Shown here piece by piece: positions 1 to 5,454 of a DNA stretch of 6,209 bases. The stretch covers positions 1 to 6,209 of the forward strand of contig JAGOUB010000057.1 in the NCBI GenBank assembly GCA_018061525.1, written 5' to 3'. The notes under the pieces are model-generated. The model saw only the letters and a list, made by a program, of their open reading frames with translations. It was not told where the DNA came from and made no database searches. Source of the DNA: Candidatus Peribacteraceae bacterium (lineage in GTDB: Bacteria; Patescibacteriota; Gracilibacteria; Peribacterales; Peribacteraceae). Numbering within the stretch: position 1 is the stretch's first letter; each line of letters begins with the position of its first letter. Both the position numbers and the translations under genes were made by a program.

Positions 1-680
1 AAGGCGACGTCGTCGCTCAGGCGGTAGTGCTTGAGCAGCACGTGGAAACGGCGGCTGGGGAGCGGGCGGCTGCGGCCGGCGGCGATGGTGCGCTCCACCG
101 GGCGGGGCAGGCGGAAAGTCGGCGGCACCACCGGGTCGCCGGGGTGGCGGTCGCCCAGCAGGCGGTCGACGCCCTCGGCCAGCATGCCGCGGAAGCCGAG
201 CAGGCGGACCTGGTTGGCGAGGTCGTTACTGTAGATCAGCTCGGTGTTGCGGAAGACCTTGGGCACGCGGCCGAAGTGCTTGTGGATCTTCTGCGAGTGG
301 GCCTTCACCTGGGCGCAGAACTCGGCGGTCGACTTGAGCGCCGAGAGCGAATGGCAGTCGGTCTCGCCCAGGAACTCCACCTGGCCGGTCTTGGCCAGGG
401 CCTTGAACGACTTGAGCACGTCGCGGCCGTACTCCTGGCACTGGTCCAAGAAGACGCCCGAGAGCGAGAACGAGACGCGGAACTCGGGGTCGGCGTCGAT
501 GAGCTGGAGCAGCAGCGCGTTGGCCGGCAGGTAGCACTTCTCGGCGACCTTCCGGAAGATTTTGCGGTTGTTCACGTCGTCGAAGTAGTCGGGCTCGGCG
601 GCACCGATGTCCGTCACGCGCAGGTCGCGCAGGCGGTAGGGCTGGTGCACCTGGAAGTAGAAGCAGACGCGGTTGCTCAT
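1..680 (-). CDS. GH57 alpha-amylase-type glycoside hydrolase (3' end beyond window)
   Basis: Partial gene: it starts at 680 and reads off the left edge after 226 codons. GH57 enzymes hydrolyse or transfer alpha-glucan chains with a retaining mechanism, probably acting here on intracellular glycogen-like polymer. Visible family motifs are the N-terminal FYFQVHQPYRL (residues 7-17, GH57 region 1), GQVEFLGET near 99-107, and FRNTELIYSND at 143-153, whose Glu147 fits the catalytic nucleophile. HYRLSDDVA follows at 218-226; its SDD Asp matches the region holding the acid/base. There is no signal peptide, so it is cytoplasmic. Between 'GVDRLLGDRHPGD' and 'HVLLKHYRLSDD' lies an Arg/Pro-rich stretch (about residues 183-211) that seems longer than in relatives I recall. 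No Shine-Dalgarno is visible; its ATG overlaps the upstream glycosyltransferase stop as ATGA, implying translational coupling. The family is secure. The exact activity (amylase, glucanotransferase or branching type) cannot be told from this half. Confidence 0.9.
   Translation of the reverse strand, partial: MSNRVCFYFQVHQPYRLRDLRVTDIGAAEPDYFDDVNNRKIFRKVAEKCYLPANALLLQLIDADPEFRVSFSLSGVFLDQCQEYGRDVLKSFKALAKTGQVEFLGETDCHSLSALKSTAEFCAQVKAHSQKIHKHFGRVPKVFRNTELIYSNDLANQVRLLGFRGMLAEGVDRLLGDRHPGDPVVPPTFRLPRPVERTIAAGRSRPLPSRRFHVLLKHYRLSDDVA
677..680 (-). other. ATGA start/stop overlap coupling GT4 and GH57 genes
   Basis: On the minus strand the GH57 start ATG (680-678) and the glycosyltransferase stop TGA (679-677) overlap in the tetranucleotide ATGA. 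The bases before this ATG read CTCCTCCACCCCAACCACGC, with no purine-rich Shine-Dalgarno, so the second gene probably depends on ribosomes that finish the first. This fixes both gene boundaries and indicates fixed-ratio expression. Confidence 0.85.
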
Positions 681-1882
681 GCGTGGTTGGGGTGGAGGAG
701 CGAGTGGTACACGGCTTGGACGGCGCGAGCCTGGTTGTGCCACGACAGGCGCTGGAGCAGGCGGGGGGCTTCGGTCTTGAGCTGCGTGGCCAGCGGCTTC
801 TCGCGCAGGATCGTCAGGATGCAGTCGGCCATCATGGCCGTGTCCCAGAAATCCACCTTGAAGGCGTGGTCGAGCACCTCGCTCACGCCCGACTGGCGGC
901 TGACCACCACCGGCGTGCCCTGGGCGATCGCTTCGAGTGCCACCAAGCCGAAGGGCTCGGAGAGCGACGGCATCACGAAGCACGAGGCGGCGGCGTAGAG
1001 GGCATCGGCCTCGCGCTTACTGACCTGTCCGGCGAAGACCATGTTGCGTGAGAGGCCCGCCTCGCAGGCGGCCTGCATGAGCTCGCCCTGCATCGGGCCG
1101 GCACCGGCCATGACGAACTGCACGTCGGGCTGATGGGCGTGGATCTCTTTGGCCACGGCCACGAATTGGTGCGGGTTCTTCTGCACCGTCAGGCGGCCGA
1201 GGAAGAGTACGAGCGGGTGGCGGCTGATGGTGGCGGGCTCGGCCGGCTTGGGATCGGCGTCGTGGCCGTTGTGCACCACGCTGATCTTGCCCGGGTCGAT
1301 GCCGTACTCGCGCGTCAGTAGGCGCTTGGTGTAGTCGCTGACGGCGATGATGCGGTCGGCGGCAATGAAGCCCTCGCGCTCCAGTCCGAAGATCCAGGGG
1401 TCGGGGTGGCCGTCGGTGCGGTCCAGCTCGGTGGCGTGGATGTGGGCCACCAGCGGCGCATCGCGCATCTGGGCGGCCGCGGCGCCGGCGCCGTAGGTCA
1501 TCCAGTCGTGGCTGTGGATCACGTCGGCCTCCCGTTCCTTGCTCGCCTCCACGCTGGCGACGGTGTAGTGCGCCACGGCGGCGGCCAGGTCGGGTCCGTA
1601 CAGATGGCCGCCCGGTGTTGAACCGGCGCGCGCAGCGAACGCGAACGAGTCGTCGTACGGACGCAGCAGGCTCGCCACCGGCACCACGCCCGAGGCGGTC
1701 GCGGCGGCCGCCGAGATGACGTCGGAGTGGGCGGCGCCCTTGGCGCTGACATGGGGAAGGACGAGCGTCACGTCCACGTCGTTGCGCTGGAGTCCGCGCA
1801 CCAATCCCTCGCACGCCACGCCGAGTCCGCCCGAGTGCACCGGGGGGAATTCCCAGCCGAACATGAGGGAGCGCAGGCGCAT
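677..1882 (-). CDS. GT4-family glycosyltransferase, glycogen-synthase-like
   Basis: A 401-residue GT-B fold enzyme, presumed to transfer glucose from a nucleotide-sugar onto an alpha-glucan. The N-terminal half starts MRLRSLMFGWEFPP and has the glycine loop SGGLG (17-21), which binds the nucleotide-sugar/acceptor in glycogen synthases. It continues with VIHSHDWMTYGAG (121-133) and HIHATELDRTDGH (147-159). The C-terminal half has LFLGRLTVQKNP (226-237), whose Arg and Lys usually contact the donor phosphates. It then has the EX7E motif EPFGLVALE (309-317) and GTPVVVSRQSGVSEVL. Length is normal for GT4 and no signal peptide or membrane helix is seen. The reading frame is open to an ATG at 1933, but I chose 1882. 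The family N-terminus begins there, and the 1933 ATG lies inside an extended -10 promoter. The gene is first in an operon with the GH57 enzyme. Other GT4 activities, such as trehalose or sucrose-phosphate synthase types, cannot be excluded. Confidence 0.9.
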   Translation of the reverse strand: MRLRSLMFGWEFPPVHSGGLGVACEGLVRGLQRNDVDVTLVLPHVSAKGAAHSDVISAAAATASGVVPVASLLRPYDDSFAFAARAGSTPGGHLYGPDLAAAVAHYTVASVEASKEREADVIHSHDWMTYGAGAAAAQMRDAPLVAHIHATELDRTDGHPDPWIFGLEREGFIAADRIIAVSDYTKRLLTREYGIDPGKISVVHNGHDADPKPAEPATISRHPLVLFLGRLTVQKNPHQFVAVAKEIHAHQPDVQFVMAGAGPMQGELMQAACEAGLSRNMVFAGQVSKREADALYAAASCFVMPSLSEPFGLVALEAIAQGTPVVVSRQSGVSEVLDHAFKVDFWDTAMMADCILTILREKPLATQLKTEAPRLLQRLSWHNQARAVQAVYHSLLHPNHA

Positions 1883-1923
1883 TGGGTGTGTGTTTGGTTT
1901 CCGACCGAGCCGGAAATCTTCTA
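1883..1923 (-). promoter_or_regulatory. 5' leader of GT4 mRNA with 5'-terminal hairpin, no Shine-Dalgarno
   Basis: If transcription starts about 7 bases after the -10 element at 1924-1929 (near 1917), the leader is about 34 nt. Its first bases form an inverted repeat, TTTCCG / CGGAAA (1916-1911 and 1903-1898 on the minus strand), with a 7-base loop, placing a stem-loop at the very 5' end. The rest, AAACCAAACACACACCCA up to the ATG, is A/C-rich and looks unstructured, with no Shine-Dalgarno. A 5' stem can slow mRNA decay and an AC-rich unpaired leader can support SD-independent initiation. Both roles are inferred. Confidence 0.45.
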
Positions 1924-1932
1924 ATTTTAGCA
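1924..1932 (-). promoter_or_regulatory. Extended -10 promoter element for GT4-GH57 operon
   Basis: The minus strand reads TGC-TAAAAT here: a TGn extension followed directly by a hexamer matching TATAAT at five of six positions. No convincing -35 is found 16-18 bases upstream, as expected when the TGn extension compensates. The element overlaps the ATG at 1933-1931, so that ATG would lie upstream of the transcription start and cannot be the real start codon. This supports initiation at 1882. Confidence 0.55.
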
Positions 1933-1996
1933 TCTTTAAGCCCTTCCGGCCATGCCGTGACAGGTTACTTGGCGGGTGTTCTAGTTGCGTTATTAG

Positions 1997-2019
1997 AGGA
2001 ATGTTTCGCAGTCATTCCT
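1997..2019. promoter_or_regulatory. Inverted repeat in divergent intergenic region (candidate operator)
   Basis: AGGAATG (1997-2003) and CATTCCT (2013-2019) are perfect 7-base inverted repeats separated by 9 bases. They lie between the divergent operon promoters, upstream of both predicted transcription starts (near 1917 on the minus strand and 2083 on the plus strand), in a less GC-rich stretch than the genes. The centre-to-centre spacing of 16 bases is a little over one and a half helical turns. It could bind a dimeric repressor or activator serving both sides. A chance repeat is possible, and no regulator gene is in the window. Confidence 0.35.
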
Positions 2020-2065
2020 ATGGGACAGAAAACGGCTGCCTGTCCAGAGCGGCATGCGAGGCGGC

Positions 2066-2074
2066 TGGTAGTCT
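2066..2074 (+). promoter_or_regulatory. Extended -10 promoter, leaderless dipZ transcription
   Basis: TGG-TAGTCT combines a TGn extension with a TAnnnT hexamer that ends 8 bases before the dipZ ATG at 2083. This is the distance normally seen between a -10 box and the transcription start, so the mRNA would begin at or beside the A of the ATG. No -35 hexamer is seen at standard spacing, and no Shine-Dalgarno precedes the ATG (the run is TTTTCCGT). Confidence 0.5.
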
Positions 2075-2082
2075 TTTTCCGT

Positions 2083-3861
2083 ATGTTGCCGTTGCTCTTC
2101 ACGCTCTTCTTGGCCGGAATCCTGACGATCGCCCTGCCCTGCATCCTGCCACTGGTGCCGATTGTGCTCGGAGTGAGCATCGCGGGCGGGAGTCGTTGGC
2201 GGCCGCTCGTCACGGTGGGCGGCATGGTGGTGGGGTTCGTCAGTTTCACCTTTCTACTGCAGGTGGTGCTCATGCAGTTCACGACGCTGGGGGCGCTGGT
2301 GCAGACCGGCACGTACTCCATCCTGGTGCTCTTCGCGGCCGGCTTCCTGACCGAGCGGCGTTGGCTGCAGTGGCTTCTGGCCGCGCTTGCCGCCTCGTTC
2401 TTTGCCGCTGATGGTTGGGCGTTGTCGCTTGGCATGCTCGTCGTGGGCATCGCTCTCTTGGAGATCGGCGGCCGGATCGCGCCGCGGCTGCAGCAGCTGG
2501 GTGCCGACGTGCAGGACGTCACGCGCCATGCGCAGGGCGATAACCTGGTGACGGCGTTCGTGGTGGGCCTCACGCTCGGCCTGGTGTGGGTGCCGTGCGC
2601 CGGTCCCGCCCTCGGTCTGGCGCTCGCACTGGTGCGCGAACAGCCGGGCACTGTCGCTTTCGTGTCGCTCGCGGCCTATGCCCTCGGCGCGGCGGTACCG
2701 TTGCTCATCGTCGGCTACGGCGGCCAGCTGGCGGTCGGCGCCGTCCATCGCTTCATTCCGTATACCGGCGCCATCAAGCGCGTCTCCGGCATCTTGCTCC
2801 TGCTTACGGCCGTCGGCCTGCACTGGAACCTCTTCTCCCAGGCGCAGCTGTGGCTGGCGGGCACCCGTCCGGCCGAGATCGCGCAGCGGCTGGAGGAGCA
2901 ACTCTTCCCCGGCGATGGTTCCACCGTGCCAGACGCGGACGGCGTGTTGCCGGACCTGGGTCCGATGCCGGCCTTCACCAAGCTGGGACCGTGGCACAAC
3001 AGCCAGCCGCTCAAGCCTTCTGACCTGGCGGGCAAGGTGGTGCTCGTCGACTTCTGGACCTACAGCTGCATTAACTGCCTGCGTACGATTCCGGAGGTAG
3101 AGGGCTACTGGGAGCGCTTCAAGACCGCGCCATTTGTGGTCGTGGGCGTGCACACGCCCGAGTTTGCCTTCGAGCAGGACGCGAGCAACGTGGCCGACGC
3201 CGTCGAGCGCTTGGGCATTACGTATCCCGTGGCGCAGGACAACACCTACGGGACCTGGCGTGCCTTCTCCAACCACTACTGGCCGGCCAAGTACCTCATC
3301 GATGCCAACGGCCGCGTGCGCTACCAGCATTTCGGCGAGGGCAACGAGCAGGAGACGGCCGACGCCATCGAGTCGCTGCTGCTGGAGGCGGGCTATTCCT
3401 TCGAGTCTGCGCCGGTGAAAGAAGAGGCGGATGCCGCCCGTCGGCCCACCACGCCCGAGACTTACCTGGGCATCCGCGGCTGGACCTCGCTCGCGAACGG
3501 CGGCCTGCTGCCCTCCGAGGAGCCGACCGATTACGTGGCGCCCGACGACCTGCCCCTAAATATGGTGGCCCTCCACGGCCGTTGGCAGCTCAAGCAGGAC
3601 GAACGGCAGGTGCTGCAGGCCGGAACCGGCTCGCTGCGCATCCGCGCCCTGGCGGCCGAGGTGAACCTGGTGCTCGGTCCCGAGCGCGAGGGCGACGAGA
3701 TCGCGGCCGAGGTGCGCGTCGACGGGGGAGAGCCCGTGCCGCTGACGGTCGACCGCGCCGATCTCTTCCAACTCTTTAAGGGCGACTACGGCGAACACGA
3801 CGTGCTCATCACCTTCCTCAAGCCCGGCGTCGCCGCCTACGCCTACACATTCGGTTCCTGA
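2083..3861 (+). CDS. dipZ: DipZ-type protein: CcdA membrane domain fused to TlpA-like thioredoxin and C-terminal jelly-roll domain
   Basis: A 592-residue membrane thiol-redox protein expected to carry reducing equivalents across the membrane to an extracytoplasmic thioredoxin domain. Residues 1-250 form a CcdA/DsbD-beta-like unit of about six or seven hydrophobic helices. Its two redox cysteines lie in LPCILPLVP (Cys20) and VWVPCAGPALG (Cys172). Residues about 290-435 are a TlpA-like domain with the DipZ-typical active site FWTYSCINCLR (Cys329, Cys332) and a cis-proline candidate Pro401 in HYWPAKYLID. Residues about 457-592 match the DipZ C-terminal beta domain, ending AYAYTFGS; in Mycobacterium DipZ this part folds like a carbohydrate-binding module. 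All four redox cysteines are present, so it should be active. The frame is open back to 1882, but 2083 gives a proper first helix (MLPLLFTLFLAGILTIALPC) and fits the promoter. No cytochrome c maturation gene is in the window, so a general thiol-redox role is more likely than a cytochrome c role. Confidence 0.93.
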   Translation: MLPLLFTLFLAGILTIALPCILPLVPIVLGVSIAGGSRWRPLVTVGGMVVGFVSFTFLLQVVLMQFTTLGALVQTGTYSILVLFAAGFLTERRWLQWLLAALAASFFAADGWALSLGMLVVGIALLEIGGRIAPRLQQLGADVQDVTRHAQGDNLVTAFVVGLTLGLVWVPCAGPALGLALALVREQPGTVAFVSLAAYALGAAVPLLIVGYGGQLAVGAVHRFIPYTGAIKRVSGILLLLTAVGLHWNLFSQAQLWLAGTRPAEIAQRLEEQLFPGDGSTVPDADGVLPDLGPMPAFTKLGPWHNSQPLKPSDLAGKVVLVDFWTYSCINCLRTIPEVEGYWERFKTAPFVVVGVHTPEFAFEQDASNVADAVERLGITYPVAQDNTYGTWRAFSNHYWPAKYLIDANGRVRYQHFGEGNEQETADAIESLLLEAGYSFESAPVKEEADAARRPTTPETYLGIRGWTSLANGGLLPSEEPTDYVAPDDLPLNMVALHGRWQLKQDERQVLQAGTGSLRIRALAAEVNLVLGPEREGDEIAAEVRVDGGEPVPLTVDRADLFQLFKGDYGEHDVLITFLKPGVAAYAYTFGS

Positions 3862-3864
3862 CCC

Positions 3865-3873
3865 TGCTATGCT
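3865..3873 (+). promoter_or_regulatory. Extended -10 promoter, leaderless transcription of the MPQTG lipoprotein gene
   Basis: TGC-TATGCT, a TGn extension plus a TAnnnT hexamer, begins three bases after the dipZ stop and ends 7 bases before the ATG at 3881. It predicts an mRNA starting at that ATG. It also overlaps the upstream in-frame ATG at 3869, which makes that codon an unlikely start. There is no Shine-Dalgarno before either ATG. The gene may also be read through from dipZ, since no terminator lies between them. Confidence 0.5.
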
Positions 3874-3880
3874 CCGCGCC

Positions 3881-5017
3881 ATGCGCCTCCCTCCCGCTCT
3901 CGTCGTCGTCCTCTTCCTTGCTGCCTGCAGCTCCGCGCCCAGCCAGCCGACTGAGATCCCACCGGCGCCAATTGTGAATTCCGGCGCAAACGTGCCGCGA
4001 GACGTCAGTGAAGACGGCCTCGGCGCTCCGCAGACTTCCACCGCCGCGGTGCTCGTGATCAATAAAGGAATCGGCACGGGCGCTTGGATGGACGACTCGG
4101 GCATGGTGATGTGGTCCTCCTCGTGGTCTTCGATGTCGTCGTGGTCGTCCTCGTCCATGATGATGGGTTCGGGCTCGTCGCTCTCGGCTTCAGGCGTCGT
4201 CGTTTCGTCCCTTTCGAGCTCAGCAATGTCCTCGTCGTCGCGCTCGGGCTCGGGAATTATGGTGATCGGCTCCGGTTCGGTGGTCGGCAGCGGTACGGTC
4301 GCGGCCCCCTCGTCGTCTTCCGCTTCCCGCAGCGCTTCTGGCGTGGTGATCTCCTCCAGCCAGAGCAGCAGCACGATGGCCTCCGCCTCGTCTTCATCCA
4401 TGACCTCGTCGGCCGTTTCGTCCGTCCTTTGGGAAGACGATGAGCCGACGGTGCCGGGCTCCACCACGGGCGGCGGCGTACAGCCTCGTCGTGCGGCCAA
4501 CAATCTCGTCATCACTCTCGAGACCGACTACGAGGTCATCCCGCCGGGCGGCCTGATGCAGGTCTCTATCCCGGTGCGCAACTTCTCCGCCGGCCCCGCG
4601 GAGGGCTTCCTTGTGGAGGCTCAGGTGCCCGAAGGCGTCACCATCACCGACGCCATCCTCGGCGAGATCGACGGTCGCTCCGTGCGTTGGCGCTTTAACC
4701 AGCTCTTGCAGAACCAGATGTACACGCTGCACTTCGTGGTGCGCACGCCGCGCGGCGTCCCCAACCAGACGGTCTTGCCGTTCTCGGCCCGCGTCAGCGG
4801 TGGCAACCTGGCCGGCACGGCGATGGTGACGACCAATGTGACGGTGGTGACCGATATGCCCCAGACCGGCGTCGACATGGGCGCCACTCTACTTGAGGGC
4901 GCCCGCAGCACGGCTTCGGCCGGTCAGCGCACAGTGCTCCTGGTAGCTGGTCTTACAGCTCTCGCCTTGATGGCTGGCCTCGTGGCCGGCCGTGTGATTG
5001 CCTCGCAGCGCGCCTAA
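3881..5017 (+). CDS. Surface lipoprotein with Ser/Met/Trp-rich linker, beta-sandwich domain and C-terminal MPQTG plus membrane helix
   Basis: A 378-residue exported protein of unknown specific function. The N-terminus (MRLPPALVVVLFLAAC) is a short lipoprotein signal with lipobox LAAC, giving lipidated Cys16, its only cysteine. Residues 17-74 are Pro/Thr-rich. Residues 75-182 are low complexity, about half serine (52 of 108) with ten Met and three Trp, and probably a flexible stalk. Residues about 207-325 look like a DUF11/CARDB-type beta-sandwich (LVITLETDYEVIPPGG, VSIPVRNFSAGPAEGF, VEAQVPEGVTI). MPQTG (326-330) resembles a sortase motif. A hydrophobic helix (351-370) and a tail with two Arg follow, but 20 residues separate motif and helix, more than in classical sortase signals. 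Start 3881 is preferred over 3869 because the promoter overlaps the latter. It lies 19 bases after dipZ, consistent with envelope function. No sortase gene is visible, so sortase processing is uncertain. Confidence 0.85.
   Translation: MRLPPALVVVLFLAACSSAPSQPTEIPPAPIVNSGANVPRDVSEDGLGAPQTSTAAVLVINKGIGTGAWMDDSGMVMWSSSWSSMSSWSSSSMMMGSGSSLSASGVVVSSLSSSAMSSSSRSGSGIMVIGSGSVVGSGTVAAPSSSSASRSASGVVISSSQSSSTMASASSSSMTSSAVSSVLWEDDEPTVPGSTTGGGVQPRRAANNLVITLETDYEVIPPGGLMQVSIPVRNFSAGPAEGFLVEAQVPEGVTITDAILGEIDGRSVRWRFNQLLQNQMYTLHFVVRTPRGVPNQTVLPFSARVSGGNLAGTAMVTTNVTVVTDMPQTGVDMGATLLEGARSTASAGQRTVLLVAGLTALALMAGLVAGRVIASQRA
4103..4426 (+). repeat. Serine-rich low-complexity tract with a degenerate internal repeat
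   Basis: This part of the lipoprotein gene encodes residues 75-182. It opens with a Trp-spaced block (WSSSWSSMSSW, residues 78-88) and a triple Met (93-95). It contains a near-duplicate SASGVVVSS (102-110) and SASGVVISS (151-159), 49 residues apart. The two copies use different synonymous codons (TCG GCT TCA GGC GTC versus AGC GCT TCT GGC GTG). The similarity is therefore old or kept by selection on protein, not a recent DNA duplication. TCG, TCC and TCT codons make the plus strand locally pyrimidine-rich. Confidence 0.7.
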
Positions 5018-5044
5018 AAAAACCGCCCGCGCATGCGCGGGCGG
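5016..5044 (-). terminator. Intrinsic terminator for the minus-strand small lipoprotein gene
   Basis: Positions 5023-5044 are a perfect 22-base GC-rich palindrome, with arms CCGCCCGCGC and GCGCGGGCGG around AT. On the minus strand it is followed at once by seven T (the A run 5016-5022). That is the classic hairpin plus U-tract, about 17 bases past the small gene's stop. On the plus strand the hairpin also lies just after the MPQTG gene, but no T run follows, so it should stop that transcript poorly unless it acts as a 3' stabilising stem. The plus-strand TAA stop (5015-5017) lies partly inside the A/T tract, so the two convergent genes share this element. Confidence 0.85.
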
Positions 5045-5055
5045 CGAAGGACGTG

Positions 5056-5073
5056 TCCCGTCACGAGACGGGA
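5056..5073 (-). promoter_or_regulatory. Hairpin overlapping the stop codon of the small lipoprotein gene
   Basis: TCCCGTC (5056-5062) and GACGGGA (5067-5073) form a perfect 7-base stem around a 4-base loop, ACGA. The stop codon TGA (minus strand, 5063-5061) sits at the loop/stem edge, and the main terminator palindrome begins only 11 bases further on. The minus-strand transcript would therefore end in two stacked hairpins. The role is unknown: it could stabilise the 3' end or aid termination, or be incidental in GC-rich DNA. Confidence 0.4.
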
Positions 5074-5447
5074 ACGCCGGGCGGAGGGATTGCGCCCGGA
5101 GGGATGAAGATGACCATCATCTCCATGGGCAAGAGGGCTGCCGAGCCGTCCGGGAATTGGACCCGGGACAGCACGATGAGCGTTGAGAGAGAGCGGCGCC
5201 CCCACTGCTTTTCGAGCTTGGCGGCGGCCTCTTCGGCCAATTTCAGCGCCTCGCCATCGAGGCTGCGTTGGACGCGGCGGTTGGGCTGGCGCGGGCTGAC
5301 CGCGTAGACCTTTACGATGTATGCGCCGGGCTCGGGTTCGACGACTGCGACGTTCAGACGCGGGGTGCTCTTCCCAACGTTGTGGACATAGCAGGCGACA
5401 ATGACGACCAGGGCGGCGAGCAAGGCGACAGACGCGCGAGTGCTCAT
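5061..5447 (-). CDS. Small predicted lipoprotein or membrane-anchored protein, unknown function
   Basis: A 128-residue protein I do not recognise. The N-terminus MSTRASVALLAALVVIVACY has a positive residue, a hydrophobic core and a lipobox-like IVAC ending at Cys19, its only cysteine, so lipidation is plausible; an uncleaved signal anchor is the alternative. The rest should be extracytoplasmic: a beta-type segment (LNVAVVEPEPGAYIVKVYAV, 31-50) and a helix rich in Ala, Glu and Lys (about 63-84, DGEALKLAEEAAAKLEKQW). A second beta-type part follows (STLIVLSRVQFPDG, 88-101), then a hydrophobic Pro-rich tail (about 108-128). A beta-alpha-beta fold is possible. It has its own promoter, a strong Shine-Dalgarno GAGGAG and a clear terminator, so it is monocistronic. 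It is divergent from the 5580 secreted protein and convergent with the MPQTG protein. The expression signals make it a real gene; the function is open. Confidence 0.8.
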   Translation of the reverse strand: MSTRASVALLAALVVIVACYVHNVGKSTPRLNVAVVEPEPGAYIVKVYAVSPRQPNRRVQRSLDGEALKLAEEAAAKLEKQWGRRSLSTLIVLSRVQFPDGSAALLPMEMMVIFIPPGAIPPPGVPVS

Positions 5448-5454
5448 GCGGGCT

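Noticed and set aside
27..998. 323-codon open frame on the plus strand
   Set aside because: Lies antisense across the GH57 and GT4 genes, whose family motifs are clear; its product is low-complexity Ala/Val/Glu/His-rich, as expected from antisense of GC-rich codons.
1883..1933. 17-residue N-terminal extension of the GT4 protein from an ATG at 1933
   Set aside because: A GGAAGG lies before this ATG and is a fair Shine-Dalgarno, but the ATG falls inside the TGC-TAAAAT promoter element and the family N-terminus starts at 1882.
1882..2082. 67-residue N-terminal extension of DipZ from ATG 1882 or ATG 2020
   Set aside because: The extension is not family-like, would place sequence before the first membrane helix, and lies upstream of the predicted promoter at 2066-2074.
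2254..3330. 358-codon open frame on the minus strand
   Set aside because: Fully antisense to dipZ, including its CINC active site; composition (His, Arg, Glu, Ala, Val) is typical of a GC-rich shadow frame and no motif was recognised.
3869..3880. Four-residue longer start (MLRA) for the MPQTG lipoprotein
   Set aside because: ATG 3869 is part of the TATGCT -10 box and has no Shine-Dalgarno; 3881 gives a good lipoprotein signal.
3556..4515. 319-codon minus-strand frame encoding a striking Asp/Glu-rich acidic stretch
   Set aside because: The acidic run is the reverse complement of the TCG/TCC/TCT serine codons of the lipoprotein stalk (giving GAC/GAG/GAT); the plus-strand frame has a signal peptide, domain and sorting-like end, so this is a shadow.
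5081..5107. Direct repeat CGGAGGGAT (twice within about 30 bases), considered as a regulatory or attachment site
   Set aside because: It encodes the repetitive IPPGAIPPPG tail of the small lipoprotein and is explained by coding of a Pro/Gly-rich peptide.
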